Assembly (NCBI RefSeq): GCF_013377855.1
Contig: NZ_JABXYJ010000006.1
Coordinates: 226,377-290,376 of the forward strand
DNA: 64,000 nucleotides
From: Cognatundibacterium oligocarboniphilum
GTDB lineage: Bacteria > Pseudomonadota > Gammaproteobacteria > Burkholderiales > Burkholderiaceae_D
Reading direction: 5' to 3'
Part shown: in pieces, positions 43,695-53,436 of the stretch
Numbering within the stretch: the stretch's first letter is position 1
Layout: each line of letters begins with the position of its first letter
Notes under the pieces: generated by a model
Told to the model about the DNA's origin: nothing
The model's input: only the letters and a program-made list of their open reading frames with translations
The model's database searches: none
Translations under genes and position numbers: made by a program

Positions 43695-44061
43695 TTTTTT
43701 GCTCTGTAATTATTGGTGCATTGCACAATAGGTGAAGTGCCTGAATTTTTCAAGGACGATTTACGATTATCCCGAGGTGTGAACTTTGCGCAACAGGAGA
43801 TTGCATTTATCTCTTCTTTGCCCATGATTTCAACACAGAAGCCTGACAAATTCAAAGAAAACTGGTGGCAGTTGCAGATTGCTTGCAATTCAGCGTTAAA
43901 TTGCTCAACATAAGATCGCAGGCAGGTTGTGGAGCCCTCAGAAGACCTTTCTGAAGGGTTGACAGAAAACATACTTCTGCGCGTTACCAGATCCGGTACA
44001 GCTTGATGTGAGCGGTTTTTCGTCAATCTTCAAATCAGGTTTGGCCTTACATTTTATCGAT
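43695..44061. other. Divergent intergenic region between kup and a binding-protein-like gene
   Basis: AT-rich, no supported gene. TTGACA at 43960-43965 is a perfect -35 hexamer on the plus strand, but no clear -10 follows at 16-18 nt. CCCTCAGAA...TTCTGAAGGG (43933-43957) is an imperfect inverted repeat just before it. Confidence 0.35.
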
Positions 44062-44814
44062 ATGCGATTTTTCCGTTCGCGGGTTCAATACCTTTGTTAT
44101 TTCATTGCGACGCTGCTTTGCAGCTTGCCGTACTTCAGTGCGCGGGCAGAAGAATTCATCATACAGGTAACATCAATTCCACCTTACGTACTGGATGGTC
44201 CGCGCCAAGGTATTGCCTGCGACCTGATCGCGCAGGCACTGGCAACACAGGGTATACAGACCAAATTTGTACGTTCCAATAACAAGCGGATGGAAATCGA
44301 TGTCCGGAGCGGCAATGCTGATGCGGGTTTTGCGGGGATACCTGCCGGAACATCCAACGTCTTTTTTTCTGATCCGGTATTGGAATTTGAAAATGTCGCC
44401 GTCACGCTCAGCGATCAGCACTTGTCGTTGCGAACACTGTCTAATCTGGCAGATAAGCGGGTCATCGCTTTCCGGAATGCGCCCAGCATTCTGGGATCCG
44501 AATTCGCTGCAGTGATTAAAACAAGTTCGTTTTATTTTGAAGCCAGTGAACAGCATTCTCAAATTCCTATGCTCGACGCCGGACGCGGCGACGTCATCGT
44601 GCTGGATAAGCGGACTTTCCTGTACTTCGCCATCCTGCAATATGGCGAGCAAAAGACAAGAGAACGCTATCAGATTCATAGCCTGTTCCGCCCTGTTCCA
44701 AGAGTACTCGCCTTTCATCGGAAAGAGCAGCGTGACCTGTTCAACAAAGGCTTAAGAACCATCCGGGAAAATGGCGCCTATGCAATGATCCTGCGCAGTT
44801 ACCTGCGGGATTAG
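44062..44814 (+). CDS. Periplasmic solute-binding-like protein (family 3 type)
   Basis: A 250-residue protein with a signal peptide (MRFFRSRVQYLCYFIATLL, cleavage near FSARAEE). The mature domain follows the amino-acid binding-protein course: VTSIPPYVLDGPRQGIACDLIAQAL (parts SIPPYVLDGP and GIACDLIAQAL), RSGNADAGFAGI, FSDPVLEFENVAV, and a C-terminal RENGAYAMILRSYL helix. No permease or ATPase gene is next to it, so it may act alone, for example in sensing. A GTG 54 bp upstream is an alternative start. Confidence 0.7.
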   Translation: MRFFRSRVQYLCYFIATLLCSLPYFSARAEEFIIQVTSIPPYVLDGPRQGIACDLIAQALATQGIQTKFVRSNNKRMEIDVRSGNADAGFAGIPAGTSNVFFSDPVLEFENVAVTLSDQHLSLRTLSNLADKRVIAFRNAPSILGSEFAAVIKTSSFYFEASEQHSQIPMLDAGRGDVIVLDKRTFLYFAILQYGEQKTRERYQIHSLFRPVPRVLAFHRKEQRDLFNKGLRTIRENGAYAMILRSYLRD

Positions 44815-44967
44815 TCCGTTTATTAACAACATTCCGACGCGACAAAGTAACGGCTCCACTTACGACCAGATCCCTTGTCAGGTATGAATACTTGCGCTAC
44901 ATTCGGACTATCCATTTGTAACACTCTGTTGCAAATCGCGGTTTTCTCTCATCAAAAATCAAACCTT

Positions 44968-46116
44968 ATGTCCGGATTACCGCCCACGCTCAAAAAAATT
45001 CTTATCACGGAGAAGACAGGACTGACCAAACTGGCAACCGCATGGCGCGCTTTAGAGCAAAAAGTGAGTCACGCCCTGCCTTTTCAGACTTACGACTGGA
45101 ATCTGTGCTGGTGGAAAATCTTTAACGATAATTCTCTGTTGCACCGGAACCTGCCAGTAATTGCAGCTATTTTCAATGGCAACGAACTGGTCGCCGTCAT
45201 GCCTTTGACCAATAGTCACATCGGCTTTCAGAGAATATTTTTATATCGCTATGTGCGCCCCTTCGGCGCAGACCCGAATCTGACCGAGCTGCGTATTCCA
45301 TTAGCGCTACCCGGTTACGAGCAGGTGATACTCGGTATGTGGGAAGAACTGGCACGACATGAAATGTTTGGCCTGACCGAATTTCAGATCATCCATCAGT
45401 CGCATCAGGTAAAACTGTTTTTACTCAATAATCACGCACTGCATCCGCTGACAGAGCGCAACATCCCGAATTACATCCTGCATTTAAATAGTGACTGGCC
45501 TTCATTTAAGAGCCAGCTCAAACGCAACATCAAGGAGTCATTAAGGAGATGTTACAACTCGTTGAAGCGTGATTCGCTGCAGATGGAGTTCGTCGTTTTT
45601 CAGGGGCGGGAGCAGGTACAGAGACATCTGCCTGCTTTTTATGCCCTGCATCGTCACCGCGCTGCTGCTGCCAATACGGTGGAACACCCTGATTACTTTT
45701 CCAATCCCAGGCACCAGGCATTTCTCTCGCTGTTGCTGGACTCTCCCTTTGCCAGCCGGATGTATCTGTTTTGTCTGAAGCTGAATCAGAACATCGTTGC
45801 ACTCCGCCTTGGTTTCCGGATGAATGACGAACTCTATCTGTATTACTCCGGTTACGATCTGGCCTACGCCCGGTACAGCGTCATGACAACTGTCCTGGCA
45901 GAAACCATACAATGGGCGTTTCAACAGGACATACGCCGGATCAATCTCTCCGTGGGTGAAGATATTTCAAAAACCCGCTGGAATCCTGAGGTCATTCAGT
46001 ACACCGAATACCAATGTGTGCGCAACTCATGGTGGCGGCGTTATACAGGTGAACAGATTTTCCATCTTCGTCAGATCAAAAAAAATCTGCGCCCTCAGCT
46101 AAGATCTGTGAAATAG
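44968..46116 (+). CDS. CelD/FemAB-like acyltransferase (GNAT fold, Acetyltransf_6 type)
   Basis: A 382-residue cytoplasmic protein. It has the course of BcsL/CelD-type acetyltransferases: a first part with TAWRALEQKVSHALPFQTYDWN, WKIF, then KSQLKRNIKESLRRCYNSLKRD (basic helix), YALHRHRAAAANTVEHPDYFSNP and, in the second GNAT half, LRLGFRMNDELYLYYSGYD and INLSVGEDISKTRWN. These enzymes act on cell-envelope or polysaccharide precursors. The start is uncertain: ATG at 44968 gives a sensible N-terminus, 44884 a longer hydrophobic one. It stands between two binding-protein-like genes in the same direction. Confidence 0.65.
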   Translation: MSGLPPTLKKILITEKTGLTKLATAWRALEQKVSHALPFQTYDWNLCWWKIFNDNSLLHRNLPVIAAIFNGNELVAVMPLTNSHIGFQRIFLYRYVRPFGADPNLTELRIPLALPGYEQVILGMWEELARHEMFGLTEFQIIHQSHQVKLFLLNNHALHPLTERNIPNYILHLNSDWPSFKSQLKRNIKESLRRCYNSLKRDSLQMEFVVFQGREQVQRHLPAFYALHRHRAAAANTVEHPDYFSNPRHQAFLSLLLDSPFASRMYLFCLKLNQNIVALRLGFRMNDELYLYYSGYDLAYARYSVMTTVLAETIQWAFQQDIRRINLSVGEDISKTRWNPEVIQYTEYQCVRNSWWRRYTGEQIFHLRQIKKNLRPQLRSVK

Positions 46117-46268
46117 GTATTTTTTTCTGAAAGCAAAACCCCATTAGCGGCGTAACATAAAAATAACCTGGCAGATGAAATCTAAATCAAGTAAATTGAT
46201 TCATACGGCAAATGTGTATGCAAGTGTTAAACCGGTTGATCTTTTTTCAAAGGGTACCGTTCTCCACC

Positions 46269-47087
46269 ATGATCAGATCCAGCTTCCTGAGACTATCCCG
46301 GATATGCCTGTTTCCGTGTTCGGCATTCCTGTTGTGCTGGCTGACCTCCATCTCCATTCATGCGCAAGAACTCCAGATTTATACCGAAGACTGGCCGCCG
46401 GTCAGCTTTGGTCAGGGAATGCATGCAGAGGGACTCGCCGTTGATATCGTTCAGGCGATACAAGCAAAGATAGGCAGCCATCACCCGATTCAGGTTGTTC
46501 CCTGGGCGCGCGGTTACAAAGCCGTACTGGAAGAACCCAACGTGCTGCTCTTTACAGTCGGGCGCTCCGAAGAACGTGAAAAACTGATGATCTTGCTCGG
46601 TCCGGTCGCCGTTTCGAGCACAGCGCTGTATACCCGCAAAGGCAATGCCGCCTACCTGCAAAGCCTGGGGGATGACTTACAAAAGATGAAGGTCGGCGCC
46701 TACCGCTCCAGTATTTTTGCAGACACGGCACAAAAGAGAGGATTTTATAATCTCGAGCTGGCTGCAAATCCGCACATTATCGCCAATATGCTGATGGCAA
46801 AACGTTTTGATCTCTGGGTTGAAGGCAGTCTGGTAGTGCCTTCCATCATGAAGGAAACCGGGCATGCACCGGATGACGTCGAAAAGGTCAAAGTGCTGGA
46901 CAGCCTGGAGCTGTATCTGGCGTTCTCCACCCAGACAGCCCAGACGACAGTCAGACTCTGGGAAAATGCGCTGCGGGCGATCAAAAAAGATGGCAGCTTC
47001 GCCCGCATTTATCAGAAATGGCTTCCGAACGAAACTGCGCCACTGCAAGTCATCCGCCTTGATCCACCTGCCACCTCCATACGCTGA
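46269..47087 (+). CDS. Periplasmic solute-binding-like protein (family 3 type)
   Basis: A 272-residue protein with a signal peptide (MIRSSFLRLSRIC, hydrophobic core, then SIHAQELQ). The mature part has IYTEDWPPVSFGQG, GLAVDIVQAIQAK, VGRSEEREKLM and a C-terminal AIKKDGSFARIYQKWL helix, the full course of the family. As with the gene at 44062, no permease or ATPase is near. Closely similar proteins are often annotated as ABC amino-acid binding proteins. An in-frame upstream ATG (46212) is possible but would disturb the signal peptide. Confidence 0.72.
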   Translation: MIRSSFLRLSRICLFPCSAFLLCWLTSISIHAQELQIYTEDWPPVSFGQGMHAEGLAVDIVQAIQAKIGSHHPIQVVPWARGYKAVLEEPNVLLFTVGRSEEREKLMILLGPVAVSSTALYTRKGNAAYLQSLGDDLQKMKVGAYRSSIFADTAQKRGFYNLELAANPHIIANMLMAKRFDLWVEGSLVVPSIMKETGHAPDDVEKVKVLDSLELYLAFSTQTAQTTVRLWENALRAIKKDGSFARIYQKWLPNETAPLQVIRLDPPATSIR

Positions 47088-47110
47088 CAGGTTCATTTCC
47101 AGAACAAAAG

Positions 47111-48469
47111 TTATAGTACGCGATAGGCGAGCCGGTCGAGCCGGATCGTGCTGAGCCGGGCCAGTAACCGTCGTACCTGCTCCGGATAATCCCCGATCTC
47201 CTGAATTTCCCGATAATGCAGAATCGTCTTTGTGTGCTGACGGATACTGGATAATTCGGCACTCCACTGCTGCTGTAATTCCAGCGCAGGATCGCGAATC
47301 AGCAAGGCATTTTCAAGATCCAGCCGGAAAGCGCGTGGATTCAGGTTATTACCGGTCATCAGCGCATACCGCTGATCTGCCCAGATGCCCTTGAGGTGAT
47401 AAGTATTCTCGCCTTCGCACCACAGATGTACTCCCAGCTGCTCCCTGACGATATCGGCCTGATGTACTTTCACGAAACGCCGCAGATTCATTTCATATAA
47501 ATAGGGTAAAGCGGAAATGACTTTGAACGGCTGCGCCGGATCAATAAAAAAATCATTCGCCGTTTTATCGCCAACGATGATATCAACCCGCACACCACGC
47601 TTTAAGGCACGATTGATCTCTCTGGTAACTGCCAGCGGAAAATTAAAATAAGGAGTACAGATCGTGATCTGATGCCGGCTGACTGCAAACAGTTGGCAAA
47701 TCACCCTGTTCAGAGGATTATTCTTTCCAACACCCACCAGTGGAGTCACGCTGAGGCCAGACTGAGATTCAGAATAGCCTGCATCAAACTGATATCTCGC
47801 TTTTTTCAGCTGAGCCCGGAACTCCCGGATTTCATGGCGTAAGTTGCCGGTTGGCGAAATATCCGGCTTATCCAGACGATGCACAGCCGAAGCCGACAGC
47901 AAATGCCGGCGAATGAAATTCACCATCGTAGTCGCGAGCATGGCATTATCAATCAACAGGTAACGATCATGCCGGTATTTATCCTGCTGATGCAGATACA
48001 CATTATTAATGCTGGCACCGCTATATATCACCGTATCATCAATGACAAAACCCTTCAGATGTAGCACGCCAAATAATTCTCTGGTCTGCACCGGAACGCC
48101 ATAGACAGGAATTTGTTCCGCCTGCAAGCGACTGAGCTCCTGATACCAGGCTGCGTTGCCTGCGACCTTGCCCGGTACACGCGCCTCTCCGATCAGCCCC
48201 CGCTGCGCCCGGTGCCAGTCAACCAGCACCACGATATCGATGGCAGGCCGCCGTGCTTTGGCCGCATACAAAGCCGCCATTACCTGTGCGCCGGCTTCGT
48301 CATTCTGCAAATACAAACTGCACAGATAAATCCGGTGTCTGGCCTGGGCAATCGCATTCATCAGCGCCTGCCGGTACTCGGCCGCACTCAGTAAAGTTCT
48401 GACCTGTTCAGCCTGTAGCGGAATACCCGGTATTTGCTCAAGCGGAGAAAGATGTCGGATCAAACGCAT
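47111..48469 (-). CDS. pssA: CDP-diacylglycerol-serine O-phosphatidyltransferase, E. coli (PLD) type
   Basis: A 452-residue protein, the same length as E. coli PssA (451). Two HKD motifs: H137-x-K139-x4-D144 in GVLHLKGFVIDDTV and a second in NTYHLKGIWADQRYALMTG. Many stretches match E. coli PssA as I remember it: VLVDWHRAQRGLIG, YSGASINNVYLHQQDKYRHDRY (parts GASINNVYLHQ, DKYRHDRY), ICTPYFN, IIVGDKTANDFFI, GNNLNPRAFRLDLENA. It makes phosphatidylserine, the precursor of phosphatidylethanolamine. Peripheral membrane enzyme. Many betaproteobacteria use the unrelated type I Pss, so its presence here is noteworthy. Confidence 0.92.
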   Translation of the reverse strand: MRLIRHLSPLEQIPGIPLQAEQVRTLLSAAEYRQALMNAIAQARHRIYLCSLYLQNDEAGAQVMAALYAAKARRPAIDIVVLVDWHRAQRGLIGEARVPGKVAGNAAWYQELSRLQAEQIPVYGVPVQTRELFGVLHLKGFVIDDTVIYSGASINNVYLHQQDKYRHDRYLLIDNAMLATTMVNFIRRHLLSASAVHRLDKPDISPTGNLRHEIREFRAQLKKARYQFDAGYSESQSGLSVTPLVGVGKNNPLNRVICQLFAVSRHQITICTPYFNFPLAVTREINRALKRGVRVDIIVGDKTANDFFIDPAQPFKVISALPYLYEMNLRRFVKVHQADIVREQLGVHLWCEGENTYHLKGIWADQRYALMTGNNLNPRAFRLDLENALLIRDPALELQQQWSAELSSIRQHTKTILHYREIQEIGDYPEQVRRLLARLSTIRLDRLAYRVL

Positions 48470-48559
48470 AGAAAGTCAGTTATTGAAAGGCGATGTCGAT
48501 ATCAAGGATGCAGGATACCCAGTCTGGGTCGGAAAATTTTAAAAAAACTGTACAGAAAA

Positions 48560-49177
48560 CTATTCATTAGCCAGACGCCGCCATATCTGCCAGCATTCTT
48601 TGCCAGCAAACACCGGTATGGAGTCTGCCACCGCAGCCTCAGCGATTAATTCAAAATACGGTGCCATCAGGGCCTGCCAGTCAGCCGGGTGCACCGTGAA
48701 CGGCGGACCTTTCTGATCAGCGCCTGGTGCATCATCCAGATAAATAAATCCTGCCAGCAATCCTCCGGCTGGCAGCAGATCCGCCCAGCGACGGGTAATT
48801 TCCGGTCTGCGCGAAGGTGGTAAAGCACAAAAAAATGCGCGTTCATAAATCAGATCCAGCGGCATCTGAGGTTGGTATGTGAAAAAATCCGCCTCTTGTA
48901 CATGATGTCCCCATGCACCGATCGTGGCACGTGCGCTTTGCACCGCAGCCGCAGAAAAATCAATCGCCACCACAGGCCATTCTGCCTGCGCCAGAAACGC
49001 CGCTTCATATCCATTACCGCAGCCGGGAATCAGCGTGGATAACGGACGCGCTGATTGCGCAACAAATTCCTGCAAGGCAGCAGGTACATCCCCCTTATCC
49101 CAGGGTGTAAAGTCCTTGCGAAAGCGCTCATTCCAGAATTCCGGATGGGTAGGATCGCGGTGTATAAAATCAGCCAT
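48560..49177 (-). CDS. TPMT-family SAM-dependent methyltransferase
   Basis: A 205-residue class I methyltransferase. It begins FWNERFRKDFTPWDKGDVP and has the SAM motif STLIPGCGNGYEAAFLA, then VVAIDFSAAAVQSAR (acidic residue for the ribose) and DLIYERAFFCALPP. This is the thiopurine S-methyltransferase family. The natural substrate is not known. It is the last gene of the ubi block, 19 bp after the ubiB stop. Confidence 0.8.
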   Translation of the reverse strand: MADFIHRDPTHPEFWNERFRKDFTPWDKGDVPAALQEFVAQSARPLSTLIPGCGNGYEAAFLAQAEWPVVAIDFSAAAVQSARATIGAWGHHVQEADFFTYQPQMPLDLIYERAFFCALPPSRRPEITRRWADLLPAGGLLAGFIYLDDAPGADQKGPPFTVHPADWQALMAPYFELIAEAAVADSIPVFAGKECWQIWRRLANE

Positions 49178-49196
49178 GCTGCCTGCCCTTTCCTGC

Positions 49197-50762
49197 TTAA
49201 TCTATCCAGTAAAAATGCAGCAGCAGTTGCGCAGCAAGAATACCGGCGCACAATCCACCGCCAAAATACACGATCACCCGCAGGAGATTATTGGTGCTGC
49301 GCTGCTCAGCCAGCAACGCTGCCAGCATCTCCTGCTGCGGGTTGCCATCGCCAGCGCGCAGCAGAGCCTGATGCGCCAGCCTCGGTAGTTGTGGAAATAT
49401 ATGGCTGTATCGCGGCGCTTCCGTTTTCAGTTTATCGATCAGGCCACGCCAGCCGACCTGCTCGCTCATCCAGCGTTCCAGATAAGGTTTAGCGGTTTTC
49501 CATAAGTCGAGTTCAGGATCGAGCTGACGTCCCAATCCTTCAATATTCAACAAGGTCTTTTGCAGCAGCACCAGTTGCGGCTGCACTTCCACATTAAAGC
49601 GGCGTGAGGTCTGGAACAAACGCAACAGCACCTGCCCAAATGAGATATCTTTCAGCGGCCGGTCAAAGATCGGTTCACAGCACGCCCGGACCGCAGCCTC
49701 CAGTTCATCGACCCGGGTCTCTTTCGGCGCCCAGCCGGATTCAATATGTGCTTCGGCCACTCGCTTATAATCCCGCTGGAAAAATGCCAGAAAATTCTGC
49801 GACAGATAGTCCTTGTCGAAATCATTGAGTGTGCCGACGATACCGAAATCCAGCGCGATATAACGGCCAAAGGATGCCGGATCGGTCGAGACCAGAATGT
49901 TCCCCGGATGCATATCGGCATGAAAAAAACCGTCCCGGAAAATCTGGGTGAAAAATATTGTGACGCCATCGCGTGACAGTTTGGACAAATCCACACCTGC
50001 CTCCCGCAACTGATCGATCTGCGAAACCGGAATTCCTTTCATGCGCTCCATCACGATCACAGAAGCGGAGCAATAATCCCAATGCATTTCCGGTACCAGC
50101 AATAAATCCGAATCATGGAAATTGCGACGCAACTGGCTGGCATTCGCCGCCTCGCGCATCAGATCAAGTTCATCGTGCAGATACTTATCAAATTCGGCCA
50201 CGACTTCGCGCGCCTTGAGACGCTTGCCATCGGCCCATAGCGTTTCCAGCCACCCTGCTGCAATCTGCATCAGCGCAACATCTTTATCGATAGTTTCTTT
50301 CATCCCGGGGCGCAAGACTTTCACCGCCACTTCCCGTCCATCTTTCAGCGTGGCAAAGTGCACTTGTGCGATCGACGCGGAAGCCACCGGTATCCTTTCA
50401 AAATCCGCAAACAACTGATCAGGATGCGCACCCAGCGATTTCTGAATCTGGGCAATTGCCAGATCAGGATCAAACGACGGAACCCGATCCTGCAACTTCG
50501 CCAGTTCATCGGCAATGTCTGCCGGCATCAGATCGCGTCTGGTGGACAGCACCTGACCCAGTTTCACAAAGATAGGACCAAGATCTTCCAGTGCCTTGCG
50601 CAACCGTTCTCCGCGCGGTGCGGATAGGTCACGCCAGAATAGTACGGTCTCCAGCCATCGGGCAATACGCGGAACCTGAAAACCGGAAATGACGATTTCA
50701 TCAATACCATAGCGCAGGGTGACACGGATAATTTTCAATAAACGCAAAAATTTCAAAATCAT
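49197..50762 (-). CDS. ubiB: Ubiquinone biosynthesis atypical kinase UbiB
   Basis: A 521-residue ABC1/ADCK-type protein. KxGQ motif: [16 protein letters not shown] (about residue 70); Ala-rich nucleotide loop: [16 protein letters not shown]; later [11 protein letters not shown] and ALDFGIVG supply the catalytic/metal Asn and Asp. Two hydrophobic segments end the protein, as in E. coli UbiB. It is needed for aerobic ubiquinone synthesis. Its ATG overlaps the TGA of ubiJ by four bases. Confidence 0.95.
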   Translation of the reverse strand: MILKFLRLLKIIRVTLRYGIDEIVISGFQVPRIARWLETVLFWRDLSAPRGERLRKALEDLGPIFVKLGQVLSTRRDLMPADIADELAKLQDRVPSFDPDLAIAQIQKSLGAHPDQLFADFERIPVASASIAQVHFATLKDGREVAVKVLRPGMKETIDKDVALMQIAAGWLETLWADGKRLKAREVVAEFDKYLHDELDLMREAANASQLRRNFHDSDLLLVPEMHWDYCSASVIVMERMKGIPVSQIDQLREAGVDLSKLSRDGVTIFFTQIFRDGFFHADMHPGNILVSTDPASFGRYIALDFGIVGTLNDFDKDYLSQNFLAFFQRDYKRVAEAHIESGWAPKETRVDELEAAVRACCEPIFDRPLKDISFGQVLLRLFQTSRRFNVEVQPQLVLLQKTLLNIEGLGRQLDPELDLWKTAKPYLERWMSEQVGWRGLIDKLKTEAPRYSHIFPQLPRLAHQALLRAGDGNPQQEMLAALLAEQRSTNNLLRVIVYFGGGLCAGILAAQLLLHFYWID

Positions 50763-51340
50763 GAACGTACCTTTTGTTGTTTTTCTATTTTCTCCATGCG
50801 TTTGAGCAGTCGCTCTACGTCATCGCGTGTTTTGTTGACTCCTGCTGCAAATTCCTGCACCTCAGCAGGACGCACCAGCAGAGGATTTTCATCCAGAAAA
50901 TACTCCGCCAGATTTTCCTGTAATTGCTGATGTGCCTGTTGTACATAGGTTATGGCTGAACGGACGCCGTCCACCATGCGCACAGCCGCGATATCACCGA
51001 CGATGCGGCTCAGATCGGCCTCAGCCTCCCATCGCAATTGCTGGCTCAGCGTTGAAATCGTGTTGGCGAAATCTGCATCACCGTCAATCCGCACATAAGA
51101 AAATGCCTGTTCACGACGTTGCAAAATCAAGGGAATATCTGCTGGCCGGATACGAATCGTCACATTTGCCGGTGCGGATGCCTCTGCGTTGCTCAGCAGA
51201 CCATCTACGCTAACCAGCAAGCGGATCTGGATGATTTCAGCATCAATACAGGCGATTTCTCCGGCATGCGGAAGCAGTAGTTTCCTGGCCCAGGATTCCT
51301 GCGCAAGCAAATGATTAATAAAAGGAGCAATTGAAATCAT
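50759..51340 (-). CDS. ubiJ: Ubiquinone biosynthesis accessory factor UbiJ (SCP2 domain)
   Basis: A 193-residue protein with an N-terminal SCP2-type lipid-binding domain ([20 protein letters not shown] early, then [16 protein letters not shown] and [14 protein letters not shown]) and a C-terminal helical part with [19 protein letters not shown], typical of UbiJ. It organises the Ubi complex. It is overlapped by ubiB and lies in the usual position of ubiJ between ubiE/Tim44 and ubiB. The ATG at 51340 fits the family better than an in-frame start 60 bp upstream. Confidence 0.88.
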   Translation of the reverse strand: MISIAPFINHLLAQESWARKLLLPHAGEIACIDAEIIQIRLLVSVDGLLSNAEASAPANVTIRIRPADIPLILQRREQAFSYVRIDGDADFANTISTLSQQLRWEAEADLSRIVGDIAAVRMVDGVRSAITYVQQAHQQLQENLAEYFLDENPLLVRPAEVQEFAAGVNKTRDDVERLLKRMEKIEKQQKVRS

Positions 51341-51449
51341 AGGAATAAATAAAAGGCGGCAACCGATGAGCTGATGATGCAGAAATGACGTACACCACAA
51401 GAAGAGCGCCTTGACGTAACGGTTACCGGCAACACGCCCACCTCAAATG

Positions 51450-51479
51450 AAAAACCGCCCGGCAATATAGCGGACGGTC
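51450..51479 (-). terminator. Probable terminator between the Tim44-like gene and ubiJ
   Basis: ACCGTCCG/CGGGCGGT on the minus strand (8 bp with one G-U pair), then TTTTT. It would partly split the ubi block into two transcripts. Confidence 0.5.
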
Positions 51480-51549
51480 TCCAGTTTAACAGTTTATCTG
51501 CGGAGTCAAGCGATGCCCGGCATCCGGCTTGACCCAGATAAAGACAGCA

Positions 51550-52470
51550 TCACATTTGCTGAATGCCTGCCAGTACCCATCCGCCCTGGCCATTGACCGG
51601 TTTGGACAAATTCCAGACTTCGTTGAACGCTTCTGCCGGTGCATTCTGCGCCTCTTTGATCATGCCGGTAAATTTAACGCTTGCCAGATGGTCAGGCCCC
51701 ACGGTTTCAATACCCAGCAATTCAGCGTCTATCGAAACGACGTCTGTCACATTCGGAGCCGGACCGCGCTCCTGGATTTCCAGTTTTAATTCTGCGTACA
51801 TTTCCGGGGTAGTGAATTCGCGCAGATCATTAATGTCTGCCTTATCCCATGCAGCTTGCAAGCGGATGAAATAGGTTTTGGCATTCCGCAAAAAGCCGGG
51901 AACGTCAAAATCTGCCGGAATCCCCCAGGTGGTCGCCGGCGCCGCTGCGCTGCTCTGGAAAGACTGCGGCTCCAGACGGGCGCCAATTTCAGGCGTTGCC
52001 TGAACTGTGCCGCCGGCATAAGCAGGTTGTGCAAATGCAGACGGGGTATCGCCTGCAGTTTTATTGCCACGGAACAGGCGGATGATAAACATGATCGCAA
52101 AAGCGATCAGCGCAAATGTCAGCAATGAGCCCAGCATGCTGGCAGCAGCGCCACCCAGGCCAAAATGAGACAATGCTGCACCCAGCAAGGCGCCGCCAAT
52201 CAATCCACCAACCACACCCTTCCATGGGCTGGCTGGCTTAGCAGCCACCGGTGCCGGAACAGGTGTCGGCTGCACAGCTGGCTGTGGCGCAGCTGCCGGA
52301 CGTGCCTGATTCGTATTATTGCTGCCGGAAGGCTGTGTGGCCTGGCGCGACACATTGGCAGACTGACGACCAACCGAGCCACCGCCACCCAGACGCTTCG
52401 CATCAGCATCATGCATAGTCATGCTCAGCGTGCTTGCCAGCATGATCACCGCGATCAGAAATTTTTTCAT
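51550..52470 (-). CDS. Tim44-like domain protein, exported
   Basis: A 306-residue protein. A signal peptide (MKKFLIAVIMLASTLSMTM, ADAKRLG) is followed by a G/S/Q/P-rich linker with repeated A and P, two hydrophobic segments (about 95-135, VGGLIGGALLGAALSHFG and the following LLTFALIAFAIMFII), and a C-terminal Tim44-like domain (AAWDKADINDLREFTTPEMY; VSIDAELLGIE). The role in bacteria is unknown. It is always found next to ubiE in related species and lies 28 bp after it here. Confidence 0.85.
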   Translation of the reverse strand: MKKFLIAVIMLASTLSMTMHDADAKRLGGGGSVGRQSANVSRQATQPSGSNNTNQARPAAAPQPAVQPTPVPAPVAAKPASPWKGVVGGLIGGALLGAALSHFGLGGAAASMLGSLLTFALIAFAIMFIIRLFRGNKTAGDTPSAFAQPAYAGGTVQATPEIGARLEPQSFQSSAAAPATTWGIPADFDVPGFLRNAKTYFIRLQAAWDKADINDLREFTTPEMYAELKLEIQERGPAPNVTDVVSIDAELLGIETVGPDHLASVKFTGMIKEAQNAPAEAFNEVWNLSKPVNGQGGWVLAGIQQM

Positions 52471-52498
52471 TTCTACTCCTTGTTGCTTTATCGGCAAA

Positions 52499-53233
52499 TT
52501 AAAGTTTAATACCTGTGTGCAAGGCTGCTACGCCTGCGGTCAGATTGAAATACTGTACATTTTCCAGCCCTGCCGTCTGCAGCATGCCTTTCAGGGTTTC
52601 CTGATCGGGATGCATGCGGATCGATTCCGCCAGATAGCGGTAACTGTCGGCATCACCGGCAATCTTCTGTCCCATCCATGGCAAGACTTTGAACGAGTAA
52701 ACATCGTATGGCTTCTGTAATATTTCCGGCACTTTGGAAAATTCCAATACCAGCAACTTGCCGCCAGGTTTCAGCACCCGCTGCATTTCGGCCAGCGCCT
52801 GATCCTTGTGCGTCATGTTGCGCAAACCGAAGGCGACCGTCACACGATCAAAGTAATTGTCCGGGAATGGCAATTTCTCTGCATCACAAAGTAAAGTGGG
52901 GGTGATCAGGCCTTTATTCAAGAGCCGGTCCCTGCCAACCCGCAACATGGATTCATTGATATCGGTATGCCAGACTTCCCCGGTTTTACCGGCCTGTTTC
53001 ACAAATTCCTTGGTCAGATCACCGGTTCCCCCCGCAATATCGAGCACCTTGAAACCAGGCCGGACACCTGCCTGCGCGATTGTGAAGACCTTCCAAAGCC
53101 GGTGCAATCCGGCGGACATCACGTCATTCATAATGTCGTACTTGGCAGCCACTGAGTGAAACACTTCAGCAACTTTATGAACTTTCTGGTCTTCTTCGAC
53201 AGTGGTGTAACCGAAATGGGTAGTATTGCTCAT
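52499..53233 (-). CDS. ubiE: Ubiquinone/menaquinone C-methyltransferase
   Basis: A 244-residue class I methyltransferase. Starts [21 protein letters not shown] (first 20 given only in part: [13 protein letters not shown]), [17 protein letters not shown], then the SAM motif [15 protein letters not shown] and the [13 protein letters not shown] and VLEFSKVP segments that are typical of UbiE. It C-methylates the benzoquinol ring. A promoter (GTGTCA, 17 nt, TATAAT, 53261-53289) lies just upstream. Confidence 0.96.
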   Translation of the reverse strand: MSNTTHFGYTTVEEDQKVHKVAEVFHSVAAKYDIMNDVMSAGLHRLWKVFTIAQAGVRPGFKVLDIAGGTGDLTKEFVKQAGKTGEVWHTDINESMLRVGRDRLLNKGLITPTLLCDAEKLPFPDNYFDRVTVAFGLRNMTHKDQALAEMQRVLKPGGKLLVLEFSKVPEILQKPYDVYSFKVLPWMGQKIAGDADSYRYLAESIRMHPDQETLKGMLQTAGLENVQYFNLTAGVAALHTGIKL

Positions 53234-53260
53234 GATCTCAAGGCTCCTGTGGGAAGCCGC

Positions 53261-53289
53261 ATTATAGGGGATGTGTCTTTAACTGACAC
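53261..53289 (-). promoter_or_regulatory. Promoter of the ubiE operon
   Basis: On the minus strand TATAAT (53266-53261) is preceded at 17 nt by GTGTCA (53289-53284), a three-of-six match to the -35 consensus. The leader to the ubiE ATG would be about 20 nt. Confidence 0.5.
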
Positions 53290-53436
53290 CTGCTCAGGAA
53301 CAAATCCGGAGAAAAATCTGATGCCGTTCACCAGATACCAACGCTATCCGGGAGGCTCAAAAAAATGAGGCTGGGAAAAGGTGAACGAAGAAAATGCAAA
53401 GCAAGGCAAAAAGATCACCCTGAAGCGTTGCAAAAT

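Noticed and set aside
43664-44026. Minus-strand frame upstream of kup
   Set aside because: It overlaps the kup start and the promoter region and has no protein character.
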